Shown in pieces: positions 32,489 to 45,674 of a stretch of 64,000 bases of DNA. The notes beneath the pieces are model-generated. The model was not told the DNA's origin, ran no database searches, and was given only the letters and a program-made list of their open reading frames with translations. Origin of the DNA: Turritopsis dohrnii (taxonomy: Eukaryota; Cnidaria; Hydrozoa; Anthoathecata; Oceaniidae); the NCBI GenBank assembly GCA_027922465.2, contig BQMF02000040.1:620001-684000 (forward strand), read 5' to 3'. The position numbers and the translations under genes were made by a program. How positions within the stretch are numbered: the stretch's first letter is position 1; each line of letters starts with the position of its first letter.

Positions 32489-35400
32489 TTACATACTGCA
32501 TTTGCAGATTGAACATCCTCTTTTGTCTTTTTGGTATCCCTTGGAACATTTTTGTGTGCAGCATAGATTTGCTGAACATCCTTTAAGACAACAAAAGGAA
32601 GTTTGTATACGAGATATGGAGGTTGTTTGATCAGAACAAACTAAACATAATCTTGCATTCACAGCCACCACATGAAAACCCACTACCAATGTTGGAACCC
32701 CAAATAACACAAGGACATTATAGATTTAAACATGGATGTATAAAACGAAAAGGACTTACATCTTTTATAAATCTATTCAAACAAACCTCGCCTCGGTTTA
32801 TTGAAATTTTTACGGAAACACTTACAAAACACATACAAGTAACGTTTAAAATTGCTTCAATTGGCTTCCATCATCGTAACAACCAATAAAAATGAATTTA
32901 AAGATTTTAAGTTTACTCAGTAGCCAAGTTTAAACTCTGATTCCCCTTAAAGTCTCAGATATGAAATTTTCAACGTAAATTCAGTTTTGATTGCCGATTC
33001 TCAAGCACCATCCAGGCATCTTTCAAAATTCGGATATTTTGGATAAACATATATGCATCAAATACTGCAACACTTGTCGATTGCAATTTCTATTCAATAT
33101 TTTAATCAAGGCTGAGTAGAATTTTGTAGTCGAAGATGTATCTGATACGCTGCTTTGAAAATCCATTGGAATGGCGGTTGTCAGCAATCACGCTCGAAGG
33201 GACTTGCCATTATTACGTCATGGCTGCACAAAATTAAAGGCCTCTTTTCATAGTCAGTCCAGCTTCCTGTTGTACTTCATAGTGCTGAATCCGAGATTTA
33301 ATACTCTCTTGAATTGAATATTAGGAATATTCCTGTGGAAATCAACTTGCCAGTTAAACAATAATATTCTATAGCAGTAACTGCTATTGAACTGTGATTT
33401 TCTGCAAATCATATTTCCTTTAGTTTATTTGATTTCACTTATCGTACTTAGCCTAAATCATGACATAAACCCACCCATGTAAACCAAAATCAAAGGCGAG
33501 GCGAGGATCATATTAAAGAAATGGCTGACATACTGTATGTTAAGAATAGAAAAGATTGGCTTAGGATTTAGTTGCCAGCCCTTCTCTTTTTATACGTCCA
33601 TGATTGAAATGATTGAAATAACCCCAATGATAGCTTTCTGAAGCTTTGACAATGAATGCAACATATAATTGTTTGAAAATAATATCCAATAATGACATAA
33701 TTCGGATTACCTCTGGGACAAGCTCTTCTCGTACATGCAGCAAAACCAACTGCATTATTCCCAACAGAGCAAGTGCTGAAAGGCATTGATAACTAACTTG
33801 TAATAAAATGAATTAACAGAAAAAAACAGTTAACGTTAAAAATACAAACCATGTATTGCAGCCATCGAAGTAGGAACCGGTATTGGGGATAGGTTTTCCA
33901 CCACAATAGCATACACCTGCAAAAAAAAATGTTGGGAAAAAGTGCCCTAATTTTTTAAATGTGACCTTATTTTTCCGCTATTAAAATAAAACTCGTTCAC
34001 TATGTATCTACTTTTGGCACGCACAACATTAAAGAAATCATTCTGGGTTGAAGAGAATTATAATGGAAGACTTACCTTTCGGACATCCTCTTTTTGTGCA
34101 TGCCCATCGACCGTTCAAGCTGCAGACACTATGATGAAGAAACATAAAATGTAGCAACAAACGGCAATATATGAGACAGATGATAACAGAGCACATCTAA
34201 GATAATCAATATTCAATAACAACCATTAACTTGAAGGAAATTCAACAATTACCAAACCTATCATTTATTTGGAATTAAAAAAAATGTAAGAAATGGAAAA
34301 TTTTCATTGGTATGCTGGTTAACAGGGCATGGTACATACAAGAATGGAGTAGTTTCTTTGCAACTTACCAATAGTTACATTGGTCATATCTTCGCTGACC
34401 AAGTCTGTAGCTCCTGCCATTGTATTTGCAATATCCTGAAAAACAGAATTATGTTTTGCTAATAGAATAAAAATCAGTAGCTAATAATATGTGTATGTTT
34501 TCAAGTAGTGAAGCACGTACTGGTTTTACATCTGCAAGTGTTACATCCCTTTCTATCTAACACGTAACCATTGGGACATCTTCTGGTACAACACAAATTT
34601 GGTGAACATCCTGAAACAGGAACTCCTGAGTATGAGCTATCCATATGCATAATTACTAAAAATCTAAATGGTTGATAATACCTTTTCGACAAGCTCTTTT
34701 CGTGCAGGAGAATCTGCCAATTAAAAATGGAGAGAAGACACGGCAAGTGCTAAAATCATTGTAAATAAGAGTTCCAAGTATAGTCGAATAAAATTGATGT
34801 CAATGAAATCCCTCACTTCATTAGATTAAAGAATGTTCTAGAGAAAAGTGTACTCAAAAATGAAAGTAATATACCATGTATTACAACCATCGAATATCGG
34901 TTGTCTGTTTCGGATAGCTCGCCCATTGCAATAGCACACCCCTGAAATAGAGTACAGAAATATTAATATTAATACTAATATTAATATTTAGAACATTATT
35001 TTAGAACATTATTGATATTGTGAAAAATAGATGCTTTTATTCCGTATGATAATGTTTATATGCAGCAGATACATTTTCATATCAAGATAAAGGTTCTCTA
35101 ATACAAATCTGATCTACCTTTCCTGCAGTTACGTTTTGTACAAGCCCATAAACCCTTTGGCATACATATGCTGTCACAAGAGAACAAGAAACAAATAAGT
35201 AATGAATATGGAACGTTGCAGAAAAACTGATTTACATAAAAGTTTCAGAAACTTTACTAGCTATTTTAGCTGTTGATACTACAGAAATGGAAATTACCAT
35301 TTATTACAATCATGATGCCTTGAAGCCCCATAAGGATATTTTCGTCCATTGTGGAGACAGCCGACTAATAAATGAAAGAATGATGGTATTATTTCATTCA

Positions 35401-38400
35401 TAGCAATTCACTTTCAAACGAATTTTATTTACTAATGATACTGAAAATTTATAATCAACTAAAAATCTTTTACTTGGTTTCGGTTTACAAGTACAAACTT
35501 CACATCCATTGCTATCCTTTGATTTAACCACACCATATCCACATTTGATGTAGGCACAATTGGACAGAGTGGGACACTCTAGAAATATCATAACTGTTAT
35601 GATTCTGCCTTTACAACAAAAGTATGAAAGACCAAACAGAATTCATCGTAAATTTCTTTACAAGATGATTCTCCGTAGGGGTCGTAGAAGTTTTAACAAC
35701 AACCTTATATCAATGCCTGTTTGGAGAAAGGAAAATCTTGAAAATTCCATGACTTAGCTTGATACTTTCCTTTCACTATGTGGAGTGTGATTCTAGTATA
35801 TGATCTGCAGAAGCTGCAAAAAGTTATGAAAACTAGTCTTGATGATAATTAAAAGTGAAATGCTGAAGTTTATCGCAGACTCTGACTTTGAATTGGTCAG
35901 CCTAAACACTTGGATTCACAGGGATTTGTTTTCAAACGAATTTTATTTAGTTATGATACTGAAAATTTATAATCAACTAAAAATCTTTTACTTGGTTTCG
36001 GTTTACAAGTACAAACTTCACATCCATTGCTATCCTTTGATTTAACTACGCCATATCCACATTTGATGTAGGCACAATTGGACAGAGTGGGACATTCTAG
36101 AAATATTATAACTGTTATGATTCTGCCTTTACAACCAAAGTATGATGAAAGGCCAAACAGAATTCGACGTAAAATTCTTTACAAGATGATTTTAGTGTAT
36201 GATCTGCACAAGCAAAAGGTTATGAAAACTAATCTTGATGATAATTAAAATAGACAAAAAATGAAAATAAATAATAGACAAGTAAAAATAGACATGAAAT
36301 AGACAAGTGAAATGCTGAAGTTTATCGCAGGTCCTGACTGAAAGTTAATCCCAACAAAACCTTAAGGCAATTACGTGATAATTTCATACAAATATTTAAA
36401 CCATGCAATCAGTAAAACCTGCAAAATAAAAACATACCAGGAACACATGCCTTTTCTGTACAAGCCCATTGTCCCAAATCACCACACGTGCTAGTAAAAA
36501 ACAATGCTGATATAAACTAGTAGAATGATGGTACATCTGAAAATCAGTTCAAGTAAACAACTTGACCAAACCAATCCGCAAAAGATTCATTTTTTGTTTT
36601 GCTTGGATTACAACTTGAGGTTCCAACTGCGAAAAGACGTTTTGGATTAACTAAGGTTAACTCTATGTAATTCTAACTAACTCTAAGTATTTACCACGTA
36701 TTGCAGTCATCAGGTCTTGTATCGCCTACTTTAAATATCTTTCTATCAAATACGCATATATCTGAAAATATAATAACAACATTCAAAAATAAAACATTGC
36801 AGCTTTCTCAATGTTTTTCTTGGTTATAATCTCGAAACATAATTGATACACAAGACAAGGACAACAGTAAAACCTTTTCTGGATGTTAATGCCACAATAC
36901 TATTAATACTATCTTCTAGGTTGAGGCAAGAAAGATAGAAATGTACTTACTCAGCTTTCCACCTCCTCCTAAAAGATGCAAATATTTAATTAGCTCAATG
37001 ATGATGCAACTAGACTCTTAGTCTTGAGAATTTAGAGATTCTATTATTTGCACTATTTATGATACTATCGTAAAGAACCGAGGTTAGTCAAATAACGATC
37101 AAATAGCAGGTAGAGCAACATACCAGGTATACCTGGTTCATTTTTACAAACACAGACTTCACAACCATTACTATCTCTTATTTTTGTAGTGCCATGCTGG
37201 CAGAATAGCAAGAAGCATGCTCCAACTGGTTTGCAACCTGCAACAGAAAGATTAACTTAAGCCATACAAAAATGTTTATGCTGTTCTACATTACATTTAC
37301 ATTTATTTTCTGTTACAACAGTTATTCTAAATAATATACAAAGATAGCCAGGAAACAAGATAAATGAATTCTCACCTGCAGTAGAGCGGCAAATGCATTC
37401 ATCACAACCGTTTTGACCAACTGATTTTACAGGGACAAATCCTCGTTGGCAATAATGCCTACTGCAATCCAAATATTTGGGACAGGCTAAATGTAAATAA
37501 CATTTAGGGATTTTTATAGAGAATGAAACGTTGTTTTATTGCTGATGCATCTGATATGAAATCATTTCTAGTTTTTTGTAATTTGAAGAGAATGATATGA
37601 CAAGGTATAATTTTTAACATGGAGCAAAAAAGTTATTATTACGTTAAACCAAGTTAAACCAATGGTCAACTTGACCAGATTAGAAAATCAAGTTCATCCA
37701 ATTATTTTTACATTTTTGATAAATTTTATTTGGTATGAAGGAAGCATTTTTCATCCAGGCCCAAAGAATAGAGGTCTCATTGTTGCCTTAAGCCTAAAAT
37801 GAATTAAATACCTTAAAACTACTTAACTATGAAGCTTTAACTATCAAACCACTGTTTTAAAAGTGGCCTTGGAGATTTTCATTTCAGTTTCAACATTAAA
37901 CTATTAAAACTGAAGCATTAGTAACCACTAAGCGACCACAAATTAATCTGAATGAGAAAAGTAACAACGTAACAACGTGTGTAGAAGAATTAAATTTAAT
38001 TTTAATTCCGCAATGTAAAATGATCAACTTGACTCACAAATTAAAAACTGACTAATCGCCTTCTCCACATAATTACTGTCATTTCATTTTTAAGAAATGT
38101 GCTTAACTTTTTGCATCATAATGACACCGGAGACTGACACTTTCTTCAAATATTTTAAATGTGTAATGTGTAAGCACAAATAAAAAAATATAAAAAAAGA
38201 GTGCACTGTAAATACATCTCTAGAACTTAGGAGATAATAACAACGGTTGCACACACAAAGATGATCACGTATATTTCACACCTTTTTCACTTTTAAGTTC
38301 TATATTCATACAAGATTACAACGTCTGTTAAATATAGCAAACGCACCTGTAGGTGTAGTTCTACATTTGCAAGTTGGGCATCCGTTTTTATCGAGTATTT

Positions 38401-40314
38401 TTCCAAATTTACAATCCATATTACATTGGTCTGGTCCACAGCCTGAAACAGAATAGTCAATCAACTATTCAAATGTCGTGGTTTCATAAGTCGTTCTGTT
38501 AATAATTAACTTGACAAATATTATCAAGAAACTCTGATGGGAAGGGAAAAAAGGGATTGTGATAGGCTTGGTAATAATATAACTTACCACAAACACCATT
38601 GTTACAGGATAATCCTTTTCCACACTTTCCATCACCACCACAATTTTCCCCCAAACCTTTCGCACAAACACTACAGCAACCACATCTATCAAGAACTGTT
38701 TCACCTAAAATAATAACAAAATGGAGACTCATCAAAACCGGTTATCCTAACTGACATTTTCTGGACTTTCCATTTACATAATACAAACATACTACGAATT
38801 AAACTGTCATTTTCACTGCCTTTATTAGTAACATTTTTTATTTTAGCTGTCAATTTCAATTTTCACGTATTCCACAAGGTTCTTTTTGGAGGAATTGACC
38901 TTTCTTTCATTGTAGAGATATTTTTTAAGTTATTGGATGATATTCTTTTTGCTTTCATCATTGGTTTTTTGCGGTTTATACCACGTAATACATGTCTTAA
39001 TTTTTATTATTATTCAGTATTTCGATTTTATAATGCCATTTGTGGGAATATTTCGGAAGATATTGTCAATGTTAATTTTTTAAGGATGGTGACTCGTTAC
39101 AAAAATATAATGATTATCTGACACACAACAAATGAACAAAAAGGTGGATTTCTACAAAAAACTTTCGCTGTTCGACTTTTTAACCTTTGTATCGTGATGT
39201 ATATACAACCGTATGAATCGTGGCAGCAACTGGTTTTAGTGGAAACAAAGCATCACTTACTTTGAATAGGATGTTTCTGTTTCTAATTTTACTTCTAGAA
39301 TGGCTTTTAAGAGTGTGTGGTGATCATTTGATAATGATTGTCGTAATCAAAACAAGTAAATTTGCCTCAAATATAATTTGGGATTATGTGGATTAACTTT
39401 ACTCAAGTCAAACAAATAACAAAATACGGAATTAAAATTCCATCGTCACCAAGCACTTCCTTAAATTGGCTGTTTTATCATGTGGCATGATGACCTTTGA
39501 AATTGGCAAAGTAATAAAGTTTGAAAAATATTTAATATCAGTGACACCTTTGGATGTATTGGAATTCCTTTCAGAGATGTTCACTACAAATTCCTGAAGG
39601 AGTACTTAGTGTTTTGTAAGGCTATAAAGAAAAAGTTCAAAGAACATTTAATCAACTAAAAAGATATCAAAATTTTAGGACTCATTTTCATCCCCTTTTT
39701 GGCCTAAATAAGCCTGCGTTCTCCACAAGGAATACAGTCTGGATTAAATAGATTTTGTATAGCTCGGATAAAAAATTTTGGATGAAGTAAGCGTAGCCAA
39801 TTAAAATGTTATATTGATATTAAGAATTTTAGTTATTTTGAAATTCGACATTTGAGGGTTAATAAGAAAAAAACCTTTTCTATGGAAAATTAATTTGTCG
39901 TTGAAAATTATTTAATGCAATATTTCGAAAGCTGTTTTCAACATTAATCGCCCGAAGATGAAAGAGTCGAGTAGCTTCGACTAATGTTCCATAAATGGAC
40001 ATTATAATGTTAGTACATCATCTTACGTCGATATAAAACTATTCATCGGTAACTTGCAAATGAATAGACATCCTTTATAAGTTGTACTTAGAAAAATTCA
40101 AGTTTAGGAATTAAACAATTGTTGATCATCATCTGAGACTCGTGTTCTTAACGAACAACTATAGAAACAAAACTGTTTTACCTATACAAAACGGTTTCAA
40201 GCAAGTGACGGCCGCACAGCTGTCGGGGCATTTGCCTCCTATTGGTAACTGACATTCAGCTTGTAAAATCTTCAGTAAAAGAAAAAGCGAACAAATTTTC
40301 ATTCCCATCTTCAT
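32489..40314 (-). CDS. Secreted IGFBP/antistasin/VWC-like multidomain protein, CRIM1-like
   Basis: Minus-strand exons: 40314-40182, 38704-38588, 38442-38347, 37486-37376, 37237-37124, 36968-36951, 36761-36695, 36490-36438, 36096-35992, 35578-35474, 35364-35298, 35170-35118, 34941-34875, 34749-34682, 34610-34521, 34435-34369, 34128-34076, 33916-33850, 33775-33711 and 32580-32489 (stop TAA). All are GT-AG and phases agree, giving about 535 aa. A signal peptide (ICSLFLLLKILQAE) is followed by an IGFBP domain (DRCGCCSVCAKGLGENCGG). Then come three antistasin domains, an 18-nt microexon (glycine-rich GGGGKL), a VWC/pacifastin-like module split over two exons (ICVFDR...DDCNTCTCGDLGQWACTEK), two near-identical antistasin exons, and two blocks of VWC-like, VWC-like, antistasin. 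IGFBP plus VWC plus antistasin is the CRIM1 architecture, but no transmembrane segment is present, so it is probably secreted. Vertebrate CRIM1 binds BMPs and antistasin domains can inhibit proteases; function here is not shown. A second ATG at 40308 is in frame. Confidence 0.85.
32731..33602. mobile_element. 872-bp inverted-repeat element in the last intron of the CRIM1-like gene
   Basis: CATGGATGTATAAAACGAAA at 32731 is mirrored by CATGGACGTATAAAAAGAGA reading inward from 33602. Further in, ACCTCGCCTCGG (about 32786) and CCTCGCCTCGCC (inverse, about 33494) keep the symmetry. No target duplication or coding seen. It accounts for most of the ~1.1-kb last intron (32581-33710). Confidence 0.6.
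35400..36340. repeat. Recent ~520-bp tandem duplication of an antistasin exon and its introns
   Basis: 35403-35905 and 35922-36340 align at an offset of 518-519 bases, including exon 35578-35474 and exon 36096-35992 plus flanks (AATTCATCGTAAATTTC against AATTCGACGTAAAATTC; TTATGAAAACTARTCTTGATG in both). The exon copies differ at only a few bases, mostly silent. The flanks carry small indels, so this is not a perfect assembly echo, but allelic false duplication is possible. Confidence 0.88.
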
Positions 40315-42687
40315 CAAGTATAGTAGTTATCCTTTCGAGGGATAAATTTCAAATTATACACTAATCACGATTTGATGGTTTTATATTGATCTTTAAAGCG
40401 ATCGTTAAATGTTAATTACTTTGAGAATCACGTAATTTGCCATGGAGATGTAGGTGGGATTCACAATCATTTCACATTGGTTTGATATGGTAGCTTCTGT
40501 CCAATCAGAAATTAGTATTAGATTTAACTCGAGTTGACACGATGATGAAAGTATATAATCATAATGTATACAGACGTCATAAAAGATGTCGTGAAGTACA
40601 AGAAGTATTACGAATGACGTTATTGACAAACAGATAATAAGTTGTCACTTGTAGTAAAAACATAAGTGTAGTGGCAACACTGATATCTTATGTAACAACA
40701 AAAATGATGAAGGACAGGATAATCCTAGCATTCTTCGAATCAACTCGCGTTGCTATCTTGAAACTAAAGTATTGTTTCCACGAGGCCACTATTAAAAATT
40801 ATGAAATGTTACTAAGGTGGGCGTAAAATCCGAGTCTAATCTCGATTTTTTTTTATCGTAAATGCTTTAATTATGTTGCTTACGTAAGTGCTTGTATTTT
40901 TTGTTTTAAGGAGTTGGATACTAATTTGTCAAAAGGCGCTTTTTCAACGGTTTGCTGTATCTCGTTTTTTCATGTTAGACAACAGTTTGTTTCATTCCAG
41001 TTCTTATTGTCTTATAACGAGGATTCTAACTGCTGACATCAGCACACTGCAACCCTCAGTTCTTATTTTGACAGTTGAATCACTTCAATGTTTATGTCCT
41101 GAAGCTAATGCAAATAGGCTATGAAGCTACGGAATTTCCCAAGGATTTCTTTAGGATGTCCTATAAAAAGTTAACGAATGCATATTACACTGTAAAGCTT
41201 AGGAATAGTGAGATTAATTTCGCATTACAGACATGCTTTCAAAAAACTCTACCAACCTTGTTCCCAGGAATCCAACATAATAAGAAGTTCTGGAAACGAG
41301 GTTGCTATTCTACAGCATGTTAAAAGAATCTAAATTTTGATTAGATTTGATAATAATCATTTATTTTCCTCACCTTAAACTCAAGGTCAGTAAAATATTC
41401 CCCTTCTTCACCTTCAACTGACTTTCTTTTTGTTTATTCGTTTCATTCCAGACTGTTCGCCTTACTTCCTTTCGCTGAAGTGTAAGATCTGACTTTTTGG
41501 TCATCATCATCATCATCATCATCATCATTAACATTTTCGTATAATAAATACATTATGTAGTAACGGGCGTGAGGTTAGAATGGGCGTTCGCTACTCGCGA
41601 CTACGCGCGCAATGTACTAATTGGCGTTTAACAATCTCATTGGACACCACTGTTCCATGAAATTATTCCACGCCAACCTGTCCATTGCTTTTTGGTGTTG
41701 TTGGTAATTCTAGTCAAAAGTTTCTGTGGTGTTATACCTGTTCCTAGTCAATTTGCTAAAAAAACAATGCCGCTAAATGGAAATCAATCAAAGTTTTCCT
41801 ACATGATATGAATCCACGAGAAACAGTTAAAACCGATTTTGTATACTCTACAGAATGAACATGCGCAGAAGTGTTGTTCAAAATCTTCACAAAACGTGGT
41901 TTCCAACAACTTCCAGCAGGAAATGTCGTATAGTCTTTGTTGGTAATTTACATTTTCTTCTCAACAAATTCCAATCAACTAACAAGAAGCTATTTTTTGT
42001 TACAATCATATCAAATATGGCTTGTAAGCATCATAACAACACAAGTGTTTATTTTGTGTGCAAGACAGTCAGGATCTGGTGGGAGTAATGGCAATGACTT
42101 CACTTCAAAGTTCTTATATAAATGAATCTTTGAATATATTTTTAGGATTTTTGTTTAGAAGTTTCTTCTAACGAACTGTTTTATATATTAAGTAAAAAAA
42201 AGCAATGTAGCCAAACGTATTCGAGGTAAAAGCTATGGCTTCACTCTGCACCTGTTAATACTTTTTTAATTCATTTCCATCATGAAATGTATTTGTTAAA
42301 ACTTTTTCACAAGATAAATCATTTGCGCCCACTGTCTGACATACCGTTATTTCCTTTAATAGCCCCTGTCCTCAAGCACCGCCCTCCAACCATTGAATTT
42401 TTAGGGCGGCACTATGGTTACTAGAAGACATTCTTGGTATACATAAGATAGAACATTGAAAACTGTAAAAAATTCACTCAATAAATTTATGTTAAAAAAC
42501 CATAAAGAAACCATGAAACTACTGCTTCACCTTATCACTCAATAACAGAATTGTGAATTGTCCATCGAATGCATCATTGCGAATACATTTTTCCCTGATA
42601 TGTTTTTGCGCAATTGCTACCCAGCAGATTGTTGAATAACATTCACATTTATATAGATACGAACATTAAAGCGAAAGAAGAACTTCA
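40315..42687. other. Upstream region of the CRIM1-like gene and intergenic DNA
   Basis: No coding match. A (CAT)n microsatellite runs 41502-41527. A CpG-rich patch (GGGCGTTCGCTACTCGCGACTACGCGCGC region, 41567-41612), followed by ATTGG motifs, could be a promoter, but no gene attaches to it convincingly. No TATA box was assigned for the gene starting at 40314. Confidence 0.35.
41502..41527. repeat. (CAT)n microsatellite
   Basis: Eight or so CAT units. Confidence 0.85.
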
Positions 42688-44138
42688 TGTGTTTACAAGA
42701 AGAAACTGGAAAAGAAGAGACTTACAAGAGACTTGAGGAACAATTGAATCAACTGATTGAACTGATTGAATCATCAAAAAAGCTTCTTGAAGAACTCAAC
42801 GGTCTAACGAAAGAAAATAAAAAGTTGAAGAAACAGGAAATAGAAATGCAAGGCAAATATGACCACTTTTGTGAGATCAGTTGTTAGATCTACAGAAAGA
42901 ACGTGTTGTGGTCAGAAGCCATAAAATGAAAGAGAAAACAAATTGAGACCAAGATCACGAAAGAAATGAGAAAATTCTGTTAATGTCCTTTAGCCAAAAA
43001 GAAGGGAAAACAAAATTTTAAAAGAGAAAAAGAATTAGAAGAATTTTAGCTGAAAATATTTCAAACGTAAGTAAAGAATGAGACATTAGACGGGGATTGC
43101 AATTGGCATTAGCAAAAGAAGAATCCCTTATAAAATCAAATATCAAAATTACGAAGTAAAAACACAGACATCAAAGAACTGAAGAATGAAATTGAATTAT
43201 TTGTAGAAACACTGAAATAAAAAAGATGATTACAGAGAAAAGATGGACGAGCAGGTTGTTTAATGAAAGTGAAACAAAAATGGAAGATTTTAAAACTCGT
43301 GCTACGATAGAAAAGCAAAAATTGGAGAATGAGGCGAGGAAATTTCAAGAGAAACTTAAAACATTTGACAACCAAGCTACAGAAAGGTACACGTTCTGTG
43401 AGAGATTTGAAAGATCAAAACAAATCGTTAAGAAATGAAACACAACCCAAAGACAGTAAGTATTGTTCCATTGGATGTGTTGTTGTCATGAGTAACCTGA
43501 TTCTCTAAACACAACAAGCAAGTGCCTTTCATATTTTGAGGTTTTCAGAAGAGGAAAGTACTGATGGAACAGTCAGTGAAATTGAAGAATTCTTGTTAGC
43601 TTTTCGAGACGAAGCAAACACCAGAACAACATAACGTGCAGTGAATCAGAAAAATCAGAAACGAAAGAAGCTTTCTATACAGCGCTGTTGAAGTTATAGC
43701 ATTCGTTATAGTTTCCATGGTAACAGGAGATTGTTAACTTTGACATGTTTTAGTGAGGATAAACAAAACAGATTTGAAGAGAACTTGACAGAGGATTTAT
43801 AGTGATGATTTTGAATCAGATTCACAAAAATACGGAACGCATGCCAGGAACATACGAAAAGCATCTTTGAAATATGGCAACAACGAATCAGAATTGTTGA
43901 AGAAAATATATCACAAACATGATGCAATAGGAAATCAAGTTTGGAGGATTTGATTCCATTATCAATGCCTCCATTATCAATGCAAAGGTCGTGTTTCAGT
44001 TTACTTCAACAAAACCGTGGTAATGAGAAAGATGACGTCACAGATGAATTTGATTGCTCATTGGATGTTGCCATTGATGTATTGTTGGAAGGGTTGGATG
44101 AAATTGACGCAAAACCACCATCTTCACGTCAAAACTAA
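42688..44138 (+). pseudogene. Broken coiled-coil protein coding fragments
   Basis: Plus-strand fragments rich in E, K, L and Q: ETYKRLEEQLNQLIELIESS (42715 on), KMEDFKTRATIEKQKLENEA (43276 on), VRDLKDQNKSLRNETQPKD (about 43398-43455). A plausible donor at 43456 (GTAAGT) and acceptor ending 43548 bound a 93-nt intron, after which ESTDGTVSEIEEFLLAFRDE continues. A last open stretch, 43941-44138, ends DVLLEGLDEIDAKPPSSRQN. Heptad-like spacing supports a coiled coil. Stops and frame changes separate the first two parts. It may be a decayed gene, or a real gene with several small introns that I cannot place. Family unknown. Confidence 0.4.
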
Positions 44139-44286
44139 TGTGTAATGTGGAGAAGTGCTGAAGAAATTATATTTATTATTTTATTAATTAATATTAATTA
44201 TTATTTTGTTGAATTATTATCGTTATCTATTTTATTATTTTTTATCGTTCAATTTCATTGACCTTGTCAACTTCGAAGTTATGATC

Positions 44287-44386
44287 GGTCTCGCAGTTGA
44301 GGTGGTCTTAGAGTTGAGATAGTCTCGAAGTTGAGGTGGTCTCGCAGTTGGGATGGTCTCGCAGTTGAGGCGGTCTCACAGTTGAA
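44287..44386. repeat. 17-bp tandem repeat, 6 units
   Basis: Unit GGTCTCGCAGTTGAGGT with substitutions; six consecutive units. Confidence 0.85.
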
Positions 44387-45056
44387 TAACTCTCTGTGGG
44401 TTTTTTTGTATTTACTTTTTTTATTTCAAAGATATGAAAAATATTGACGAACCTAGTTCAAAGTTCTGCGACTTATGATGACAGTTTTTTTTCACTTTGT
44501 TTTGAGAATTTTATTCCGGCTGCAGTTGATTCTTCTCTCCACAGCTTTTGGGATCGAGATGGTCCTTCAAAAACCACCTTTGCGGAGCGAGGCGTTAATT
44601 TTCATGACCGGCGGAGGCGTTATGAATTTTCTAAAAATAATGACCAGCGTAAAATAGACATGAACAACATACCAAAATTAATATCTTATAGTATATAGAA
44701 CAACATGATGTAAAAAAAGGGATAAAAATCGAAAATTCCCTGGATGGATGTGCAACAACAAGCAACAACTACATTATATGCAGGCCGTCAGGATCACAGA
44801 CTGTAATTGCGAAGCAATGTATGTTTGTTCACGGAAAAGAGGATAGTTTGACAAGTAAAGGCAAGCATGTGTTTTGATGTGTGTAGTGAACAAGAAACAG
44901 TTTCCCTCGACCTTATAAAGTTCATGATGGTATTATGGGAATGTATGCATGTAAATTGTCCTTGATAGCTGACTAATCTGTTTGTGATTTCAGGAGGGTT
45001 CCCTCAGTCAGGGAAATTCAGGGTGAAAAGGGGCTTTTTATCGGTTAAGTATTATA
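44387..45056. other. Spacer, no gene seen
   Basis: Short overlapping frames around 44444-44698 match nothing I recognise. Confidence 0.35.
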
Positions 45057-45674
45057 TATGTGACTGTCCAGGGGATTTTGATAACAAACAATAAAACGTT
45101 ATATGAATAACGTTTTATAGTTAAAAAGAACAAAAGAAATAACGATATTTATTGTTCTTCTGCAACGTTAATACGATAAGTAACGTTATAACGTTATCAC
45201 TGAAACGATAATATCGTTTTTTGTAATGTTATAATCTTTAATCAGTAATGTTATAACGTTTTATTATCGTTATAGTTATAACGATATCATTGTTTTCCAA
45301 ATAAATTTGTCTCCTGTTTATTAGAAAATACATGACAGGCAACAGAACAGGAATTGCACTTTAAAATTATGCCATTTTATGTTTCAAAGAATAAATAATC
45401 TAATGAGTTTATTACAGTTGGTATTGTTTGCGAATAAAATTGTCTCTTGTTTAAAAACACACGACAGGAAATATATACCCAGAACATTGTGCTTTGAAAC
45501 TTATCCCGTTTATGTTATATACATATATAGAAAAAATAATCTCCTGAATTTACTGCAGCTGGTAAAAAATTAGTTTAGAAAAACAGGGAAAAAATCAATT
45601 TAACAAAATTTAATACGAATACGATCAATCATGTATATATTGCTTTGTTTTAAGGATTTCAACTAACTTCAGTT

